Shown one piece after another: positions 37,023 through 46,070 of a stretch of DNA of 64,000 nt. The notes below the pieces were generated by a model. It saw only the letters and a list, made by a program, of their open reading frames with translations, searched no databases and was not told the origin of the DNA. Origin of the DNA: Marisalimonas sp016777705. Lineage in GTDB: Bacteria; Pseudomonadota; Alphaproteobacteria; Puniceispirillales; Marisalimonadaceae. The position numbers and the translations under genes were made by a program. Positions within the stretch are counted from its first letter, which is position 1. Every line of letters starts with the position of its first letter. The stretch covers positions 1,054,001-1,118,000 of the forward strand of contig NZ_CP159808.1 in NCBI RefSeq assembly GCF_047717795.1. The letters are read 5' to 3'.

Positions 37023-38447
37023 TTATCTTCTTATATTATTAAATTTTTCCAATACCTTTATTAAGAATAATGGAAGGTGAGACCTTTTCCATTCACCTGC
37101 TACAAACTTATTAGCTTCGCTATAAGTGGGATAAACATGAATTGTACCTAAAATGTTATTTAGGCCTATAGAATGCTTCATTGCGAGAGTATACTCAGCA
37201 ATTAAATCTCCAGCGTGTGAACTAACAATGGTTACACCTAGAATTTTATCTTTGCCTGGTTTTGTTAAAACTTTAATAAAACCTATTCCTTCAGAATCTG
37301 TAATAGCACGATCTAAGTGATCAATGCCAAAAACTGTTGTCTCATATGGGATATTGAGCTCTTTTGCTTCTTTTTCATTCAGGCCAACTCTTGCTATTTC
37401 TGGATCAAGAAATGTAGTCCAAGGAATAGCTGAGTAATCAACTTTAAACTTTTTAAAGGGTGAAAATAATGCATTGACCGTGGCATACCAAGCTTGATGG
37501 GCAGCAGTGTGAGTGAATTGATACGGGCCAGTAACATCTCCACAAACAAAAATATTTGAAATATTAGTCTGTAAAAATTGATTAGCTTTAATAGTTCCGT
37601 TATTACGAATTTTCACTCCTAATTCTGATAAACCAAATCCATTAATGTTAGGACTACGTCCTAAAGCTAACAAAACTTGATCAAATTCTATGACTTTTTC
37701 TTTACCTTTATGATCACAAATCAGTTTATTTGATTTAAAATTTATTGCCTTATGATCAACGAGAACCTTTATACCTTCTTTTTTAAATCGTTCTTTCACA
37801 AGTTGTACAACATCATTATCTTCACGTGACATGATTTGTGAAGACATTTCCACAATAGTTACTTCAGACCCTAAACGACTAAAAGCCTGTGCCATTTCAG
37901 ATCCAATAGGACCACCACCTAATATGACTAGTTTTCGTGGTAATTTTTTTAAATTCCATAGGTTCTCACTGGTAAGATAATTGATTTTATCTAGACCTTC
38001 TATATTGGGGACCATAGGATGTGCACCAGTTGCAATAATAATAGAGCGAGCAGTTAGGATTTTTCCTTTTACTTCAACTTTATGAGGTGAAATCAATTTG
38101 CCAATTCCGTCAATACAATCAACTCCAAGTTTAGTGTAGCGATCCCTTGAATCATTAGGTTCGATACTTTTAATGATTGTTTGGACACGTTTCATGATGT
38201 CTTGAAACTCAAATTTCACTTCAGTTTTTTTAAAACCAAATTCTTTAGCACGCCTAGCATATGACATCATTTTAGCAGATCTAATAAAGGCTTTACTTGG
38301 CACACAACCTGTATTGAGACAATCACCGCCCATTTTATATTTCTCAATAAGTAGAACTTTAGCCTTAACTGCAGACGCAATATAACTAGATACTAACCCA
38401 GCAGAACCAGCGCCTATAACAATAACGTTATAATCGTATTTACTCAT
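37023..38447 (-). CDS. FAD-dependent pyridine nucleotide-disulfide oxidoreductase (MerA/Lpd-like)
   Basis: A 474-residue flavoprotein reductase with the FAD motif GAGSAG, the redox-active pair C43/C48 (GGDCLNTGCVPSK), an NAD(P)-binding GGGPIGSEMA segment near 180 and the C-terminal HVYPTYSE with His437 and Glu444. It lacks the heavy-metal domain and C-terminal cysteine pair of true mercuric reductase. ATG 38447 is preferred (AAGGA 8 bases upstream) over the adjacent GTG. It overlaps the TVP38 gene, a pairing seen in many proteobacteria, but the substrate of such reductases is not known. Confidence 0.85.
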   Translation of the reverse strand: MSKYDYNVIVIGAGSAGLVSSYIASAVKAKVLLIEKYKMGGDCLNTGCVPSKAFIRSAKMMSYARRAKEFGFKKTEVKFEFQDIMKRVQTIIKSIEPNDSRDRYTKLGVDCIDGIGKLISPHKVEVKGKILTARSIIIATGAHPMVPNIEGLDKINYLTSENLWNLKKLPRKLVILGGGPIGSEMAQAFSRLGSEVTIVEMSSQIMSREDNDVVQLVKERFKKEGIKVLVDHKAINFKSNKLICDHKGKEKVIEFDQVLLALGRSPNINGFGLSELGVKIRNNGTIKANQFLQTNISNIFVCGDVTGPYQFTHTAAHQAWYATVNALFSPFKKFKVDYSAIPWTTFLDPEIARVGLNEKEAKELNIPYETTVFGIDHLDRAITDSEGIGFIKVLTKPGKDKILGVTIVSSHAGDLIAEYTLAMKHSIGLNNILGTIHVYPTYSEANKFVAGEWKRSHLPLFLIKVLEKFNNIRR

Positions 38448-39165
38448 CACCTTTTTCCTTACGAATATATTTTAAAACTTTCTTAGTTACTAATGGAAAT
38501 AAACCCAACATCGTAAATGCTAATAATAATGAAGGAGAAGTGATATCAGATATTTCATTTATTTGTGCTAATTGTGTTCCAGCATACACAAAGACAGCTG
38601 TACCTGGTAACATGCCAATCTGGCTTATCCAATAAAAAGTCCATGTTTTAATAGGAAGTAATGACATAACAATATTAATAATAAAAAAAGGAAATATTGG
38701 AACTAAACGTAAAGCAAATAAGTAAAAGGCTCCTTCGTGTTCAAAACCATTATTAATACTTAATAGCTGTTTCTTAAAATATAGTTGAACATATTCACGA
38801 GCTAAAAACCTAGCTATTAAGAAGGCTACAGTTGCTCCAAGAGTGCTAACAAATGATATTATTAACAAAGCAATCGAAAAACCAAATAATGCACCCCCTA
38901 GTAAAGTTAATACAACTGCTGCAGGCAAAGAAAGTGCAGTTACCAAAAAATAACTTAACGCAAAAATCATTAAAACCAGAACAGGTTTTCTTTCATAAAA
39001 ATCTTCCATGATTAATTGTTTATCTTTAATAAAGGAAAGATTGGTGTATTGATAAAAATCAAGAGCAAAGAATAGTGAAATAAATATAATTAAAATTATT
39101 AAAACAATTATTTTAAATAATTTTTGATCCAAAAATTTAACTTTCATCCAGTTTCTATTTAACAT
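38440..39165 (-). CDS. TVP38/TMEM64-family membrane protein
   Basis: A 241-residue inner-membrane protein of the VTT/DedA superfamily. An N-terminal helix (about 18-36) is followed by the conserved core: LPAAVVLTLLGGALFG near 80, STLGATVAFLIARFLAR near 107 and the re-entrant FALRLVPIFPFFIINIVM near 150. The start overlaps the end of phoR by 11 bases, and a second ATG six codons in is possible. It overlaps the reductase gene at its end, so the three are one transcript. Function in lipid or small-solute movement is only known for distant relatives. Confidence 0.87.
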   Translation of the reverse strand: MLNRNWMKVKFLDQKLFKIIVLIILIIFISLFFALDFYQYTNLSFIKDKQLIMEDFYERKPVLVLMIFALSYFLVTALSLPAAVVLTLLGGALFGFSIALLIISFVSTLGATVAFLIARFLAREYVQLYFKKQLLSINNGFEHEGAFYLFALRLVPIFPFFIINIVMSLLPIKTWTFYWISQIGMLPGTAVFVYAGTQLAQINEISDITSPSLLLAFTMLGLFPLVTKKVLKYIRKEKGDE

Positions 39166-40198
39166 CGACTAATGGAAAAGTTAAGGAGAACGTGGTTTCT
39201 TCATCAGGAATACTATTTATAGATAGTTGAGCTCTGTGCCTAATTAGAATATGTTTTACAATTGCTAAACCTAGACCGGTTCCTCCAATTTGTCTTGACC
39301 TTGCTTTATCTACCCTAAAAAATCTTTCAGTTAATCTGTCTATATATTTTTGAGGAATACCTTCACCTTTATTTATAACTTTTATAATCACTTCATGGTC
39401 TTGGAGCTGTTCAATATTCACTATAACATCAGTATTATCAAATCCATATTTAATAGCATTTTCAAGCAAGTTTACAAAAACTTGGTTAATTTCATCTGTA
39501 TTTCCTGAAATAAAACATTGCACATCAGAGTTAATTCTTAAGTCTTTTAGAATAATTTTTTTTGAATTCTTTAAATCTCTTTCATTGATAGAAGTTACTA
39601 TATGCTGGAGTGGATCAATTAAAGAAATTGTTGTATTTGGAGTAATATGCTCCTCCGTTTCGACTTTAGAAAGAGATAAAATATCATCTATCAATCGGTT
39701 CATTCTTTTTGCTTCTTCATCCATTATTTTTAAAAATTTGTTTCTATCTAGATCATTATGTACTTTTCCAGATAACAACGTTTCTATAAATCCGACTAAA
39801 CTAGTAAGAGGTGACTTTAACTCGTGACTGACATTAGCTACAAAGTCACGTCTGACCTTTTCTAAATTTCTCTGAAGTGTCATATCAAGAAGAAGAATTG
39901 CATATAAATTATTATCGATTTTTTTAACTTTTATGATAAGTGATCTTTTAATTAAATCATTTATTTGAAAATGAAATTCATCGTTTAAATCACCTTTTAG
40001 ATCACTTGCTTCTAAATTTTTAAACTCATTTATTTCAATAAAATCAGAAATATTTTTATTTAATATTTTTTTACTTAAAAAATTTTGAGCAATAGTATTA
40101 GAAGATAAGACAATACTATTTTTATCACACAAAATAAGGCCGTCATCCAAAAGCTGGCTTAAATTAGAGATGTTTGACGGAATTGTGTTTTTATTCAT
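39155..40198 (-). CDS. phoR: PhoR-like sensor histidine kinase without membrane segments
   Basis: A 347-residue kinase: a PAS-like domain at about 10-108, a HisKA domain with H125 (NVSHELKSPLTS) and a HATPase domain with NLLENAIKYG, GEGIPQ and GGTGLGLAIVKH. The sequence order and SHELKSPLTSL segment are those of PhoR. Unlike E. coli PhoR, no hydrophobic N-terminal helices are present, so it would be cytosolic. I start it at ATG 40198 (AAGGG upstream) rather than the TTG two codons before. It leads an operon with TVP38, the reductase, pit and probably phoB. Confidence 0.87.
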   Translation of the reverse strand: MNKNTIPSNISNLSQLLDDGLILCDKNSIVLSSNTIAQNFLSKKILNKNISDFIEINEFKNLEASDLKGDLNDEFHFQINDLIKRSLIIKVKKIDNNLYAILLLDMTLQRNLEKVRRDFVANVSHELKSPLTSLVGFIETLLSGKVHNDLDRNKFLKIMDEEAKRMNRLIDDILSLSKVETEEHITPNTTISLIDPLQHIVTSINERDLKNSKKIILKDLRINSDVQCFISGNTDEINQVFVNLLENAIKYGFDNTDVIVNIEQLQDHEVIIKVINKGEGIPQKYIDRLTERFFRVDKARSRQIGGTGLGLAIVKHILIRHRAQLSINSIPDEETTFSLTFPLVDVK

Positions 40199-40281
40199 TA
40201 ACAACTTACCCTTAATGTTTAATAAATTTGTAATAATAGTAATTTAAATAAAGTTTATATTAATTTATCATATAAATAAAT

Positions 40282-40298
40282 ATCTCTTGAAAAGAGAT
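40282..40298. promoter_or_regulatory. Palindrome in the phoR/gapdh-arsJ divergent spacer
   Basis: ATCTCTT-gaa-AAGAGAT has two 7-base arms with a 3-base centre, 22 bases before the gapdh ATG and in the only spacer between the divergent phosphate and arsenate genes. Its place near the ribosome site suits a repressor site, for example of an ArsR-type regulator, but no arsR gene is in the window. Confidence 0.4.
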
Positions 40299-40320
40299 GA
40301 CTATTAAATAGGTTTGTAAA

Positions 40321-41319
40321 ATGGTTAATATAGCAATAAACGGGATTGGAAGAATTGGAAAACTTGCATTAAAAATTCTTGTTTCTAATAACGTTAATGT
40401 AAAATATATAAATGAGTTAAATGGAAATCCTTCAAATTTATTACATAGTTTAGAGTTTGACAGTATTCATGGCAAATGGATCGCTGATTTTAAGGCAAAT
40501 GACAATTCTATAAATATTAATGAAAGAGCCATTAGGACAACGTTCTATAATAACATTGAGGATATGGATTTAAATGATATCGATATAGTAATCGATTGTA
40601 CTGGAGTAAATAACAATAAAGCCGCATTAAAAAAATATTTTGAACAAGGCATAAAAAAAGTAATAGTTTCAGCTCCAATTAATGAAGAAAATGTAGCAAA
40701 TATAGCCTTCGGTGTAAATCATCAAACATATATACCCTCACAGCATAACATTATTACAGCAGCGAGCTGCACAACAAACTGCATTGCGCCAATAATTAAA
40801 GTATTACATGAAAACATTGGTATAAATCATGGTTCAATTACCACAATTCATAATTTAACAAATAGCCAAACATTAGTAGATATACCTCACAATAACCTAA
40901 GAAGAGGTCGTTCGGCTATTAATAACTTGATACCCACAACTACAGGTTCTGCAAAAGCTATATCACTTATATATCCAGAACTTAAAGGCAAGCTGAATGG
41001 TCATGCAGTTAGGGTGCCTTTACTTAATTCATCTTTAACAGATTGTGTTTTTGAAATGTCATCTTCTACTGACAAAGAGCAAATCAATGAGATGTTAAAA
41101 AAAGCAAGTGAAAATGAATTAAAAGGTATCTTAGGTTTTGAAACAAGGCCACTAGTGTCAACTGACTATATAAATGATCCTAGAAGTTCTGTAATAGACG
41201 CTCTATCGACAATGGTAGTAAATGAAACTCAAGTTAAACTATATGCGTGGTATGACAATGAATGGGGATATGCAAATAGATTAGTTGATGTTGTCAATAT
41301 GGTAAGAAAATCTATATAA
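40321..41319 (+). CDS. ArsJ-associated glyceraldehyde-3-phosphate dehydrogenase
   Basis: A 332-residue class I GAPDH with the Rossmann NGIGRIGKLA, the catalytic C150 (ASCTTNCIAP) and H177. In this position, two bases before arsJ, the expected role is arsenate detoxification: the enzyme uses arsenate in place of phosphate to form 1-arseno-3-phosphoglycerate, which ArsJ exports. The NAD-site region keeps ELNG at 31-34. The catalytic site is intact, but the catalytic-His segment reads HNLTNSQ where housekeeping enzymes have HSYTNDQ. Glycolytic function cannot be excluded. Confidence 0.88.
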   Translation: MVNIAINGIGRIGKLALKILVSNNVNVKYINELNGNPSNLLHSLEFDSIHGKWIADFKANDNSININERAIRTTFYNNIEDMDLNDIDIVIDCTGVNNNKAALKKYFEQGIKKVIVSAPINEENVANIAFGVNHQTYIPSQHNIITAASCTTNCIAPIIKVLHENIGINHGSITTIHNLTNSQTLVDIPHNNLRRGRSAINNLIPTTTGSAKAISLIYPELKGKLNGHAVRVPLLNSSLTDCVFEMSSSTDKEQINEMLKKASENELKGILGFETRPLVSTDYINDPRSSVIDALSTMVVNETQVKLYAWYDNEWGYANRLVDVVNMVRKSI

Positions 41320-41321
41320 AA

Positions 41322-42557
41322 ATGATAAAATCTATTAAAAAAAGTGACCTATCATTTTTTCTAATAACGTTTTCTTATTGGTTCTTTATGCTTACAGACG
41401 GGGCTTTAAGGATGTTAGTTCTGCTCCATTTTCATACCCTCGGATTCACACCATTACAGTTAGCATATTTATTTTTATTATATGAATTTTTTGGAATGGT
41501 AACCAATTTGACAGCTGGTTGGATTGCTAAAAAAATTGGTTTAAACATAACCTTATATATTGGCCTATTTCTACAAATACTATCTTTGCTACTTTTAACA
41601 CAAATTGATAAAAATTGGAGCATAACTCTTTCAGTCATTTTTGTTATGGCAACTCAAGGATTATCCGGAATAGCCAAAGATCTTACTAAAATGAGCTCTA
41701 AAAGCTCTGTTAAATTACTCGCACCTGACAATAATAGTAAATTATTCCAGTGGGTCTCTTTTATGACTGGTTCAAAAAATGCAGTCAAAGGATTTGGCTT
41801 TCTATTGGGGTCCCTATTGTTAACGTTTATAGGTTTCAAATCATCTTTATTTTTTATGGCAGCTTTTTTATCAATAACCTTAATACTAGTTTTAATTCTT
41901 TTAAGAGGTAAACTTTCGACAACAAAAAAAGATACAAAATTTTCAGAAGTATTTTCAAAAAATAAAAATATAAATTATTTAAGTTTAGGGAGAGTGTTTT
42001 TGTTTGGAGCAAGAGACACATGGCTTGTTGTTGGTTTACCCATATTTTTATATTCAATTTTATCAGACGGGAGTATAGAAAGTAACCACAAAGCTTTTTT
42101 TGTTATTGGAACTTTTATGGCGGGATGGACTGTTTTTTATGGATTTGTTCAAAGTATTACGCCTAAACTTGTTTCAAACAAAAACTCAACAAGAAAACAA
42201 ATTGAGTTTTGGGCAAGTGCTCTTGCAGTAATACCTCTATTTTTAATAATCTTAAATTTTTATACTCACGATTTTTTGCTTCATATTACAATTTTTGTAC
42301 TTTTCGTTTTTGGATTTGTATTTGCAATAAACTCTTCAATACATTCTTTTTTAATACTCAAATTTACTGACAAAAACAGAGTTACCTTGGATGTAGGGTT
42401 TTATTACATGTCTAATGCTTTTGGAAGGTTGATGGGAACCTTATTATCTGGTTTGTCTTATCAATATGGGGGTTTTTCAGCATGTGTTTTAGTTGCAGCT
42501 ATACTTCTTTTTATAAACAGAATATCGATTAAAAAACTAGATTTAAACAATTTATAA
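41322..42557 (+). CDS. arsJ: Organoarsenical efflux MFS transporter ArsJ
   Basis: A 411-residue major-facilitator protein with about 12 hydrophobic segments. The N-terminal half is strongly ArsJ-like: YWFFMLTDGALRMLVLL, then LAYLFLLYEFFGMVTNL, then GLSGIAKDLTKMSSKSSVKLL, and VSFMTGSKNAVKG. The known job is export of 1-arseno-3-phosphoglycerate made by the adjacent GAPDH; the arsenate ester breaks down outside the cell. The two-gene linkage is diagnostic of this pathway. It lies next to the phosphate genes, consistent with arsenate entering through phosphate uptake. Confidence 0.92.
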   Translation: MIKSIKKSDLSFFLITFSYWFFMLTDGALRMLVLLHFHTLGFTPLQLAYLFLLYEFFGMVTNLTAGWIAKKIGLNITLYIGLFLQILSLLLLTQIDKNWSITLSVIFVMATQGLSGIAKDLTKMSSKSSVKLLAPDNNSKLFQWVSFMTGSKNAVKGFGFLLGSLLLTFIGFKSSLFFMAAFLSITLILVLILLRGKLSTTKKDTKFSEVFSKNKNINYLSLGRVFLFGARDTWLVVGLPIFLYSILSDGSIESNHKAFFVIGTFMAGWTVFYGFVQSITPKLVSNKNSTRKQIEFWASALAVIPLFLIILNFYTHDFLLHITIFVLFVFGFVFAINSSIHSFLILKFTDKNRVTLDVGFYYMSNAFGRLMGTLLSGLSYQYGGFSACVLVAAILLFINRISIKKLDLNNL

Positions 42558-42560
42558 AAA

Positions 42561-43571
42561 TTAATTTAAACTTGGAACTTTTGTAGATTGTTTAGATATA
42601 CTTGAAGAATAGATAGCTTCTAAAATAGCAATGTTTTGAAATTTCTCTAAGTCTTTAAACAAATATTCACCTTCTTTATTGATTGCATCAACAAAGTTAT
42701 GAATATTAGCTGATACTGTATCAACCCAGTTAAAGTGTTCCTCTCTAATAGAACCATCATTCATAACTATTTTCATAAAAGAAGGTCCAGGTGTATCAGG
42801 ATGTGAGCTATCAATTAATTCTACCCAGCCATTTTCACCCCATATAGTTACTCTCTGATAATGAGGTGTTTTTAAAATAGCTGTAATTTGAGTTGATAAT
42901 CCTGATTCATGATTTAGACTAGCTGAGACAACATCACCAGTTTTATATTCCAGTACCCTTTGCGCTGTTGAAGCAAATACACTATCAACAGGCCCAAATA
43001 GCCAAATCATCAAGTCAGTTAAATGGACACCCATTCCAGTCATTCCAGCTGCAGGAGCAAATTTAGGGTCTGCACGCCAATTATCAGGTGATAAATTGGC
43101 TAACTTATTATGACTAAAATGACCTTCAGCGTACATAATAGTACCTAACTGTTTATTATCGATTATGTTCTTTAATTTTTTCCAACCACTTTCAAAACGT
43201 CTTTCATGACCTACACCTAAAATTAAATTATTTTGGTTACAAATATTTATCATTTTTTTAACTTCTGCAGATTTTAGAGAGAGAGGTTTTTCACAAAACA
43301 CATGGATACCTGAGTTTGCAGCTTTAATAGTTTGATCCATATGAAACAAATTAGGTGTACATAATATTACAGCATCTATACCTTCGTTTTCGATCGCTTG
43401 ATTGTAATCATTTAATAACTTTAAATTTTTAGATTGGGATAATAATACAGCTTCTTCATCTGGCACTGGGTCAATGAGATTAACTATATCAACCTTTGTT
43501 GAGTTGGATAATCGACTTACCATTACTTTTCCCCACCAGCCTAAACCAGCAATTGCAATTTTAGTTTTCAA
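42561..43571 (-). CDS. Gfo/Idh/MocA-family oxidoreductase
   Basis: A 336-residue NAD(P)-dependent oxidoreductase. It has the Rossmann GLGWWGK near residue 9, the family EKP motif at 94-96 (FCEKPLSL), and a C-terminal beta-sheet domain with HLTDLMIWLFG near 185. Members act on sugars, inositols and related polyols; the substrate here is unknown. The only workable start is TTG 43571 with a weak ribosome site. It is convergent with arsJ and is the last of a three-gene minus-strand group with a GST and a quinone reductase. Confidence 0.83.
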   Translation of the reverse strand: MKTKIAIAGLGWWGKVMVSRLSNSTKVDIVNLIDPVPDEEAVLLSQSKNLKLLNDYNQAIENEGIDAVILCTPNLFHMDQTIKAANSGIHVFCEKPLSLKSAEVKKMINICNQNNLILGVGHERRFESGWKKLKNIIDNKQLGTIMYAEGHFSHNKLANLSPDNWRADPKFAPAAGMTGMGVHLTDLMIWLFGPVDSVFASTAQRVLEYKTGDVVSASLNHESGLSTQITAILKTPHYQRVTIWGENGWVELIDSSHPDTPGPSFMKIVMNDGSIREEHFNWVDTVSANIHNFVDAINKEGEYLFKDLEKFQNIAILEAIYSSSISKQSTKVPSLN

Positions 43572-43583
43572 GATTTAGTCTTA

Positions 43584-44222
43584 TCAAATAGTAGGAATTA
43601 ATTGATCATTTTGGGGTACAAGCCATCCTTTTTGAACAGCTGGTCTATCAATCATTTCTTTATACCATCTTGCCACATTAGGAAACTCATTTAAATCTAT
43701 TTCTTGCCAATCAAATCTAGCTGTCCAAGGCCATATAGAAATATCAACAATACTGTAATCTTTACCAGCTATATACTGAGATTGACTTAGACGTTTATCC
43801 ATTACCCCGTACAATCTTCTGGCTTCTTTTGAGTATCTCTCCTCTGCATAAGCTGATTTACCTTTATTATATTTAACAAAATGGTGAACCTGACCAAACA
43901 TTGGACCAACTCCACCCATTTGCCACATCAACCATTCCATAGTTCTAAAGTACTCATCAGAATTTGATTTATTAATTAATTTTCCACTTTTTTCAGCTAA
44001 ATACATTAAAATTGCACCAGATTCAAAAAGTGAATAATTATTATTATCTTTATCTATAATTGCTGGAATTCTATTGTTTGGGGAAATTTTAAGAAAGTGT
44101 GGTTGAAACTGTTCGTCTTTAGCAATATTAATTGGAAAAACTTTATAGTCCATTCCAATCTCTTCTAGCATAATGGACACCTTTCTTCCATTAGGTGTAT
44201 GCCAAGTATATAAATCTATCAT
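43584..44222 (-). CDS. Glutathione S-transferase, YfcG/YghU-like
   Basis: A 212-residue GST with the thioredoxin-fold N-terminal domain (TWHTPNGRKVSIMLEE, with T9 and N11 as in Nu-class disulfide-bond reductases) and SNNR-IPAI/ESGAI substrate-tripeptide site elements. The helical C-terminal domain contains YSIVDISIWPW. It probably uses glutathione for disulfide or quinone reduction. It lies 13 bases before the Gfo/Idh/MocA gene and 15 bases after the quinone reductase, consistent with an oxidative-stress or quinone-handling operon. Confidence 0.87.
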   Translation of the reverse strand: MIDLYTWHTPNGRKVSIMLEEIGMDYKVFPINIAKDEQFQPHFLKISPNNRIPAIIDKDNNNYSLFESGAILMYLAEKSGKLINKSNSDEYFRTMEWLMWQMGGVGPMFGQVHHFVKYNKGKSAYAEERYSKEARRLYGVMDKRLSQSQYIAGKDYSIVDISIWPWTARFDWQEIDLNEFPNVARWYKEMIDRPAVQKGWLVPQNDQLIPTI

Positions 44223-44237
44223 CTTTTAATCCTTTTT

Positions 44238-45221
44238 CTATAACGTGATTACGATAGCACCCTTAGTTTTTCTTCCTTCTAATAAATTGTGAGCTTCTAC
44301 AATTTTCTCTAAAGGCATTTTATCATGTATAGCTACTTTTAATCTACTGTCAGCTATTCTGCTATATAACTGATAGGATGCGTCATCATATTCTGCCCTA
44401 TTCGCTATATAAGAAAACAAAGTAGGTCTTGTTACAAAAAGTGAACCTTTAGCAGACAACAAACCTAAATTAAAATCAACAATTGGACCAGAGGCTTGAC
44501 CAAACAATGCCCACAAGCCTCTTGGTTTCAAACAATCCATAGAGCCTGGAAAAACAGATTTTGCTACACTGTCATAAACAACATCGCATTTTTGATTATT
44601 AGTGATAGCCATAACTTCACTGACAAAGTCTTTGTCGTTATAGTCAATTACATGATGATAACCTGCTTTTTTTGCTGCCTCAGCTTTTTCAGGCCCACCA
44701 ACTGTACCTATCATAGTCGCGCCAATTTCGCTTCCCCATTGACCCATTAATTGACCAACACCTCCAGCTGCTGCGTGAACAAGTGCTGTCATTCCACTTT
44801 CAAGTTTAAAAGTTAAATGAAGAAGGTAATGAGTAGTTAAACCTTTAAGTGTACTCGCTACTACGTCATGATCATTAACATCAACCTTTAATTGAACAGC
44901 GTGAGTAGCATTAATAAGAGCATATTCAGCATATGCACCGACAGGCGTAACATATGAAACTTTATCCCCTTCCTTGAGAAAAGCAACGTCAGAACCAACA
45001 GCATGAACATGGCCAACGCCCTCAGAACCAGGTATTTTAATTTTTTCTTGATTAGGCCAAGGATACAAGCCACTTCGAAAATATGTATCTAAATAATTTA
45101 AACCAATAGCATTGTTCTTTACTACAATTTGGCCAGGGCCAGGTGAAGGGATTTCAGCTTCAATCAATCTCATGTTTTCAGCGACACCAAAATCAGTAAG
45201 TTCAACTACTCTTTGTTTCAT
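44238..45221 (-). CDS. NADPH:quinone reductase (zeta-crystallin-like)
   Basis: A 327-residue medium-chain dehydrogenase without the zinc ligands of alcohol dehydrogenases. It shows NAIGLNYLDTYFRSGLYP near 40, PGSEGVGHV near 65 and the nucleotide-binding AAAGGVGQLMGQWG near 150. Quinone oxidoreductase type 1 enzymes reduce quinones with NADPH. An ATGAGGA ribosome site precedes the ATG. It is divergent from the superoxide dismutase gene, which together with the GST suggests a redox-stress theme. Confidence 0.9.
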   Translation of the reverse strand: MKQRVVELTDFGVAENMRLIEAEIPSPGPGQIVVKNNAIGLNYLDTYFRSGLYPWPNQEKIKIPGSEGVGHVHAVGSDVAFLKEGDKVSYVTPVGAYAEYALINATHAVQLKVDVNDHDVVASTLKGLTTHYLLHLTFKLESGMTALVHAAAGGVGQLMGQWGSEIGATMIGTVGGPEKAEAAKKAGYHHVIDYNDKDFVSEVMAITNNQKCDVVYDSVAKSVFPGSMDCLKPRGLWALFGQASGPIVDFNLGLLSAKGSLFVTRPTLFSYIANRAEYDDASYQLYSRIADSRLKVAIHDKMPLEKIVEAHNLLEGRKTKGAIVITL

Positions 45222-45422
45222 ATAAAAATCCTCATGAAGTTAAAAAATTAATTTTATTATGATACATGTGTTTTTGTATAGTGTGTAATAATTTATTTAT
45301 ATTATTTATATAATAATAACTGATAGTAATTTTAAAAATTATGTTCAATTTAAAAAATAACTTAAATCAGTTGTAAATAAATATTTTGACATTAATTAAT
45401 AGTATATAACCAGGAGAACTTA

Positions 45423-46022
45423 ATGAGCTTAGAATTATCAGATTTACCTTATGCTATAGACGCGTTGAATGAACATGGAATGAGTAGAGAGACCATGGAA
45501 TATCATCATGATATTCATCATAAGGCATACGTTGATAATGGTAACAAGCTTCTCAAAGACACTGCCTGGGAAAACAAAAGTTTAGAAGAAATAATAGTTG
45601 GTACTTATGATGCTAATAGCATCACTCAAAACGGAATTTTTAACAATGTGTCTCAACATTGGAATCATGAGCAATTTTGGCAGATGATGAGCCCTTCAAA
45701 AATTAAAATGCCATCTGAACTAGAAAATGCACTAACAAACTCTTTTGGATCAATTGAAAAATTTAAAGAAGAATTTTGTAATGCTGGCACAACTCAATTT
45801 GGTTCTGGTTGGTGTTGGTTAGTAAAAGACAAAGATGAAAATTTAAAAGTAATTAAGACAGAAAACGGAGTTAACCCTATTTGTTTTGGACAAAAAACAT
45901 TATTAGGATGTGACGTATGGGAACATTCTTATTATATTGACTTTAGAAATAAACGACCGGCATATCTCAAAAACTTTGTTGATAACTTAGTGAATTGGGA
46001 AAACGTTGCATCTAGACTGTAA
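45423..46022 (+). CDS. sodB: Superoxide dismutase, Fe/Mn family
   Basis: A 199-residue Fe/Mn superoxide dismutase with all four metal ligands: H28 (YHHDIHH), H82 (WNHEQFW), D164 and H168 (DVWEHSYYIDF). The length and the SQHWNHEQFW and FGSGWCWLV segments match alphaproteobacterial iron-type enzymes. AGGAG lies before the ATG. A Rho-independent terminator follows. The gene is alone on its strand, between the divergent quinone reductase and the convergent intradiol dioxygenase. Confidence 0.94.
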   Translation: MSLELSDLPYAIDALNEHGMSRETMEYHHDIHHKAYVDNGNKLLKDTAWENKSLEEIIVGTYDANSITQNGIFNNVSQHWNHEQFWQMMSPSKIKMPSELENALTNSFGSIEKFKEEFCNAGTTQFGSGWCWLVKDKDENLKVIKTENGVNPICFGQKTLLGCDVWEHSYYIDFRNKRPAYLKNFVDNLVNWENVASRL

Positions 46023-46036
46023 TTAATTTAGATTTT

Positions 46037-46070
46037 AAAAGGAACTATTTACGGTTCCTTTTATTTTTTT
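46037..46070 (+). terminator. Rho-independent terminator after sodB
   Basis: The stem AAAAGGAAC / GTTCCTTTT (46037-46045 with 46054-46062) has a loop of 8 and is followed by a run of T. It begins about 15 bases after the sodB stop and overlaps the stop of the convergent dioxygenase gene, so it may work in both directions. Confidence 0.75.

Noticed and set aside
37023..38447. Calling the disulfide reductase a mercuric reductase.
   Set aside because: It lacks the N-terminal heavy-metal domain and the C-terminal vicinal cysteines, and no mer genes are nearby.
40321..41319. Reading GAPDH as the housekeeping glycolytic enzyme.
   Set aside because: Two-base linkage to arsJ and divergence from the pho genes favour the arsenate role; glycolytic use is not excluded but is the weaker call.
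45222..45422. Possible sodB promoter (TTGACA close to the gene).
   Set aside because: No -10 box at a suitable distance of 16-18 bases; the apparent TATAAC is only 13 bases away, so I do not report it.
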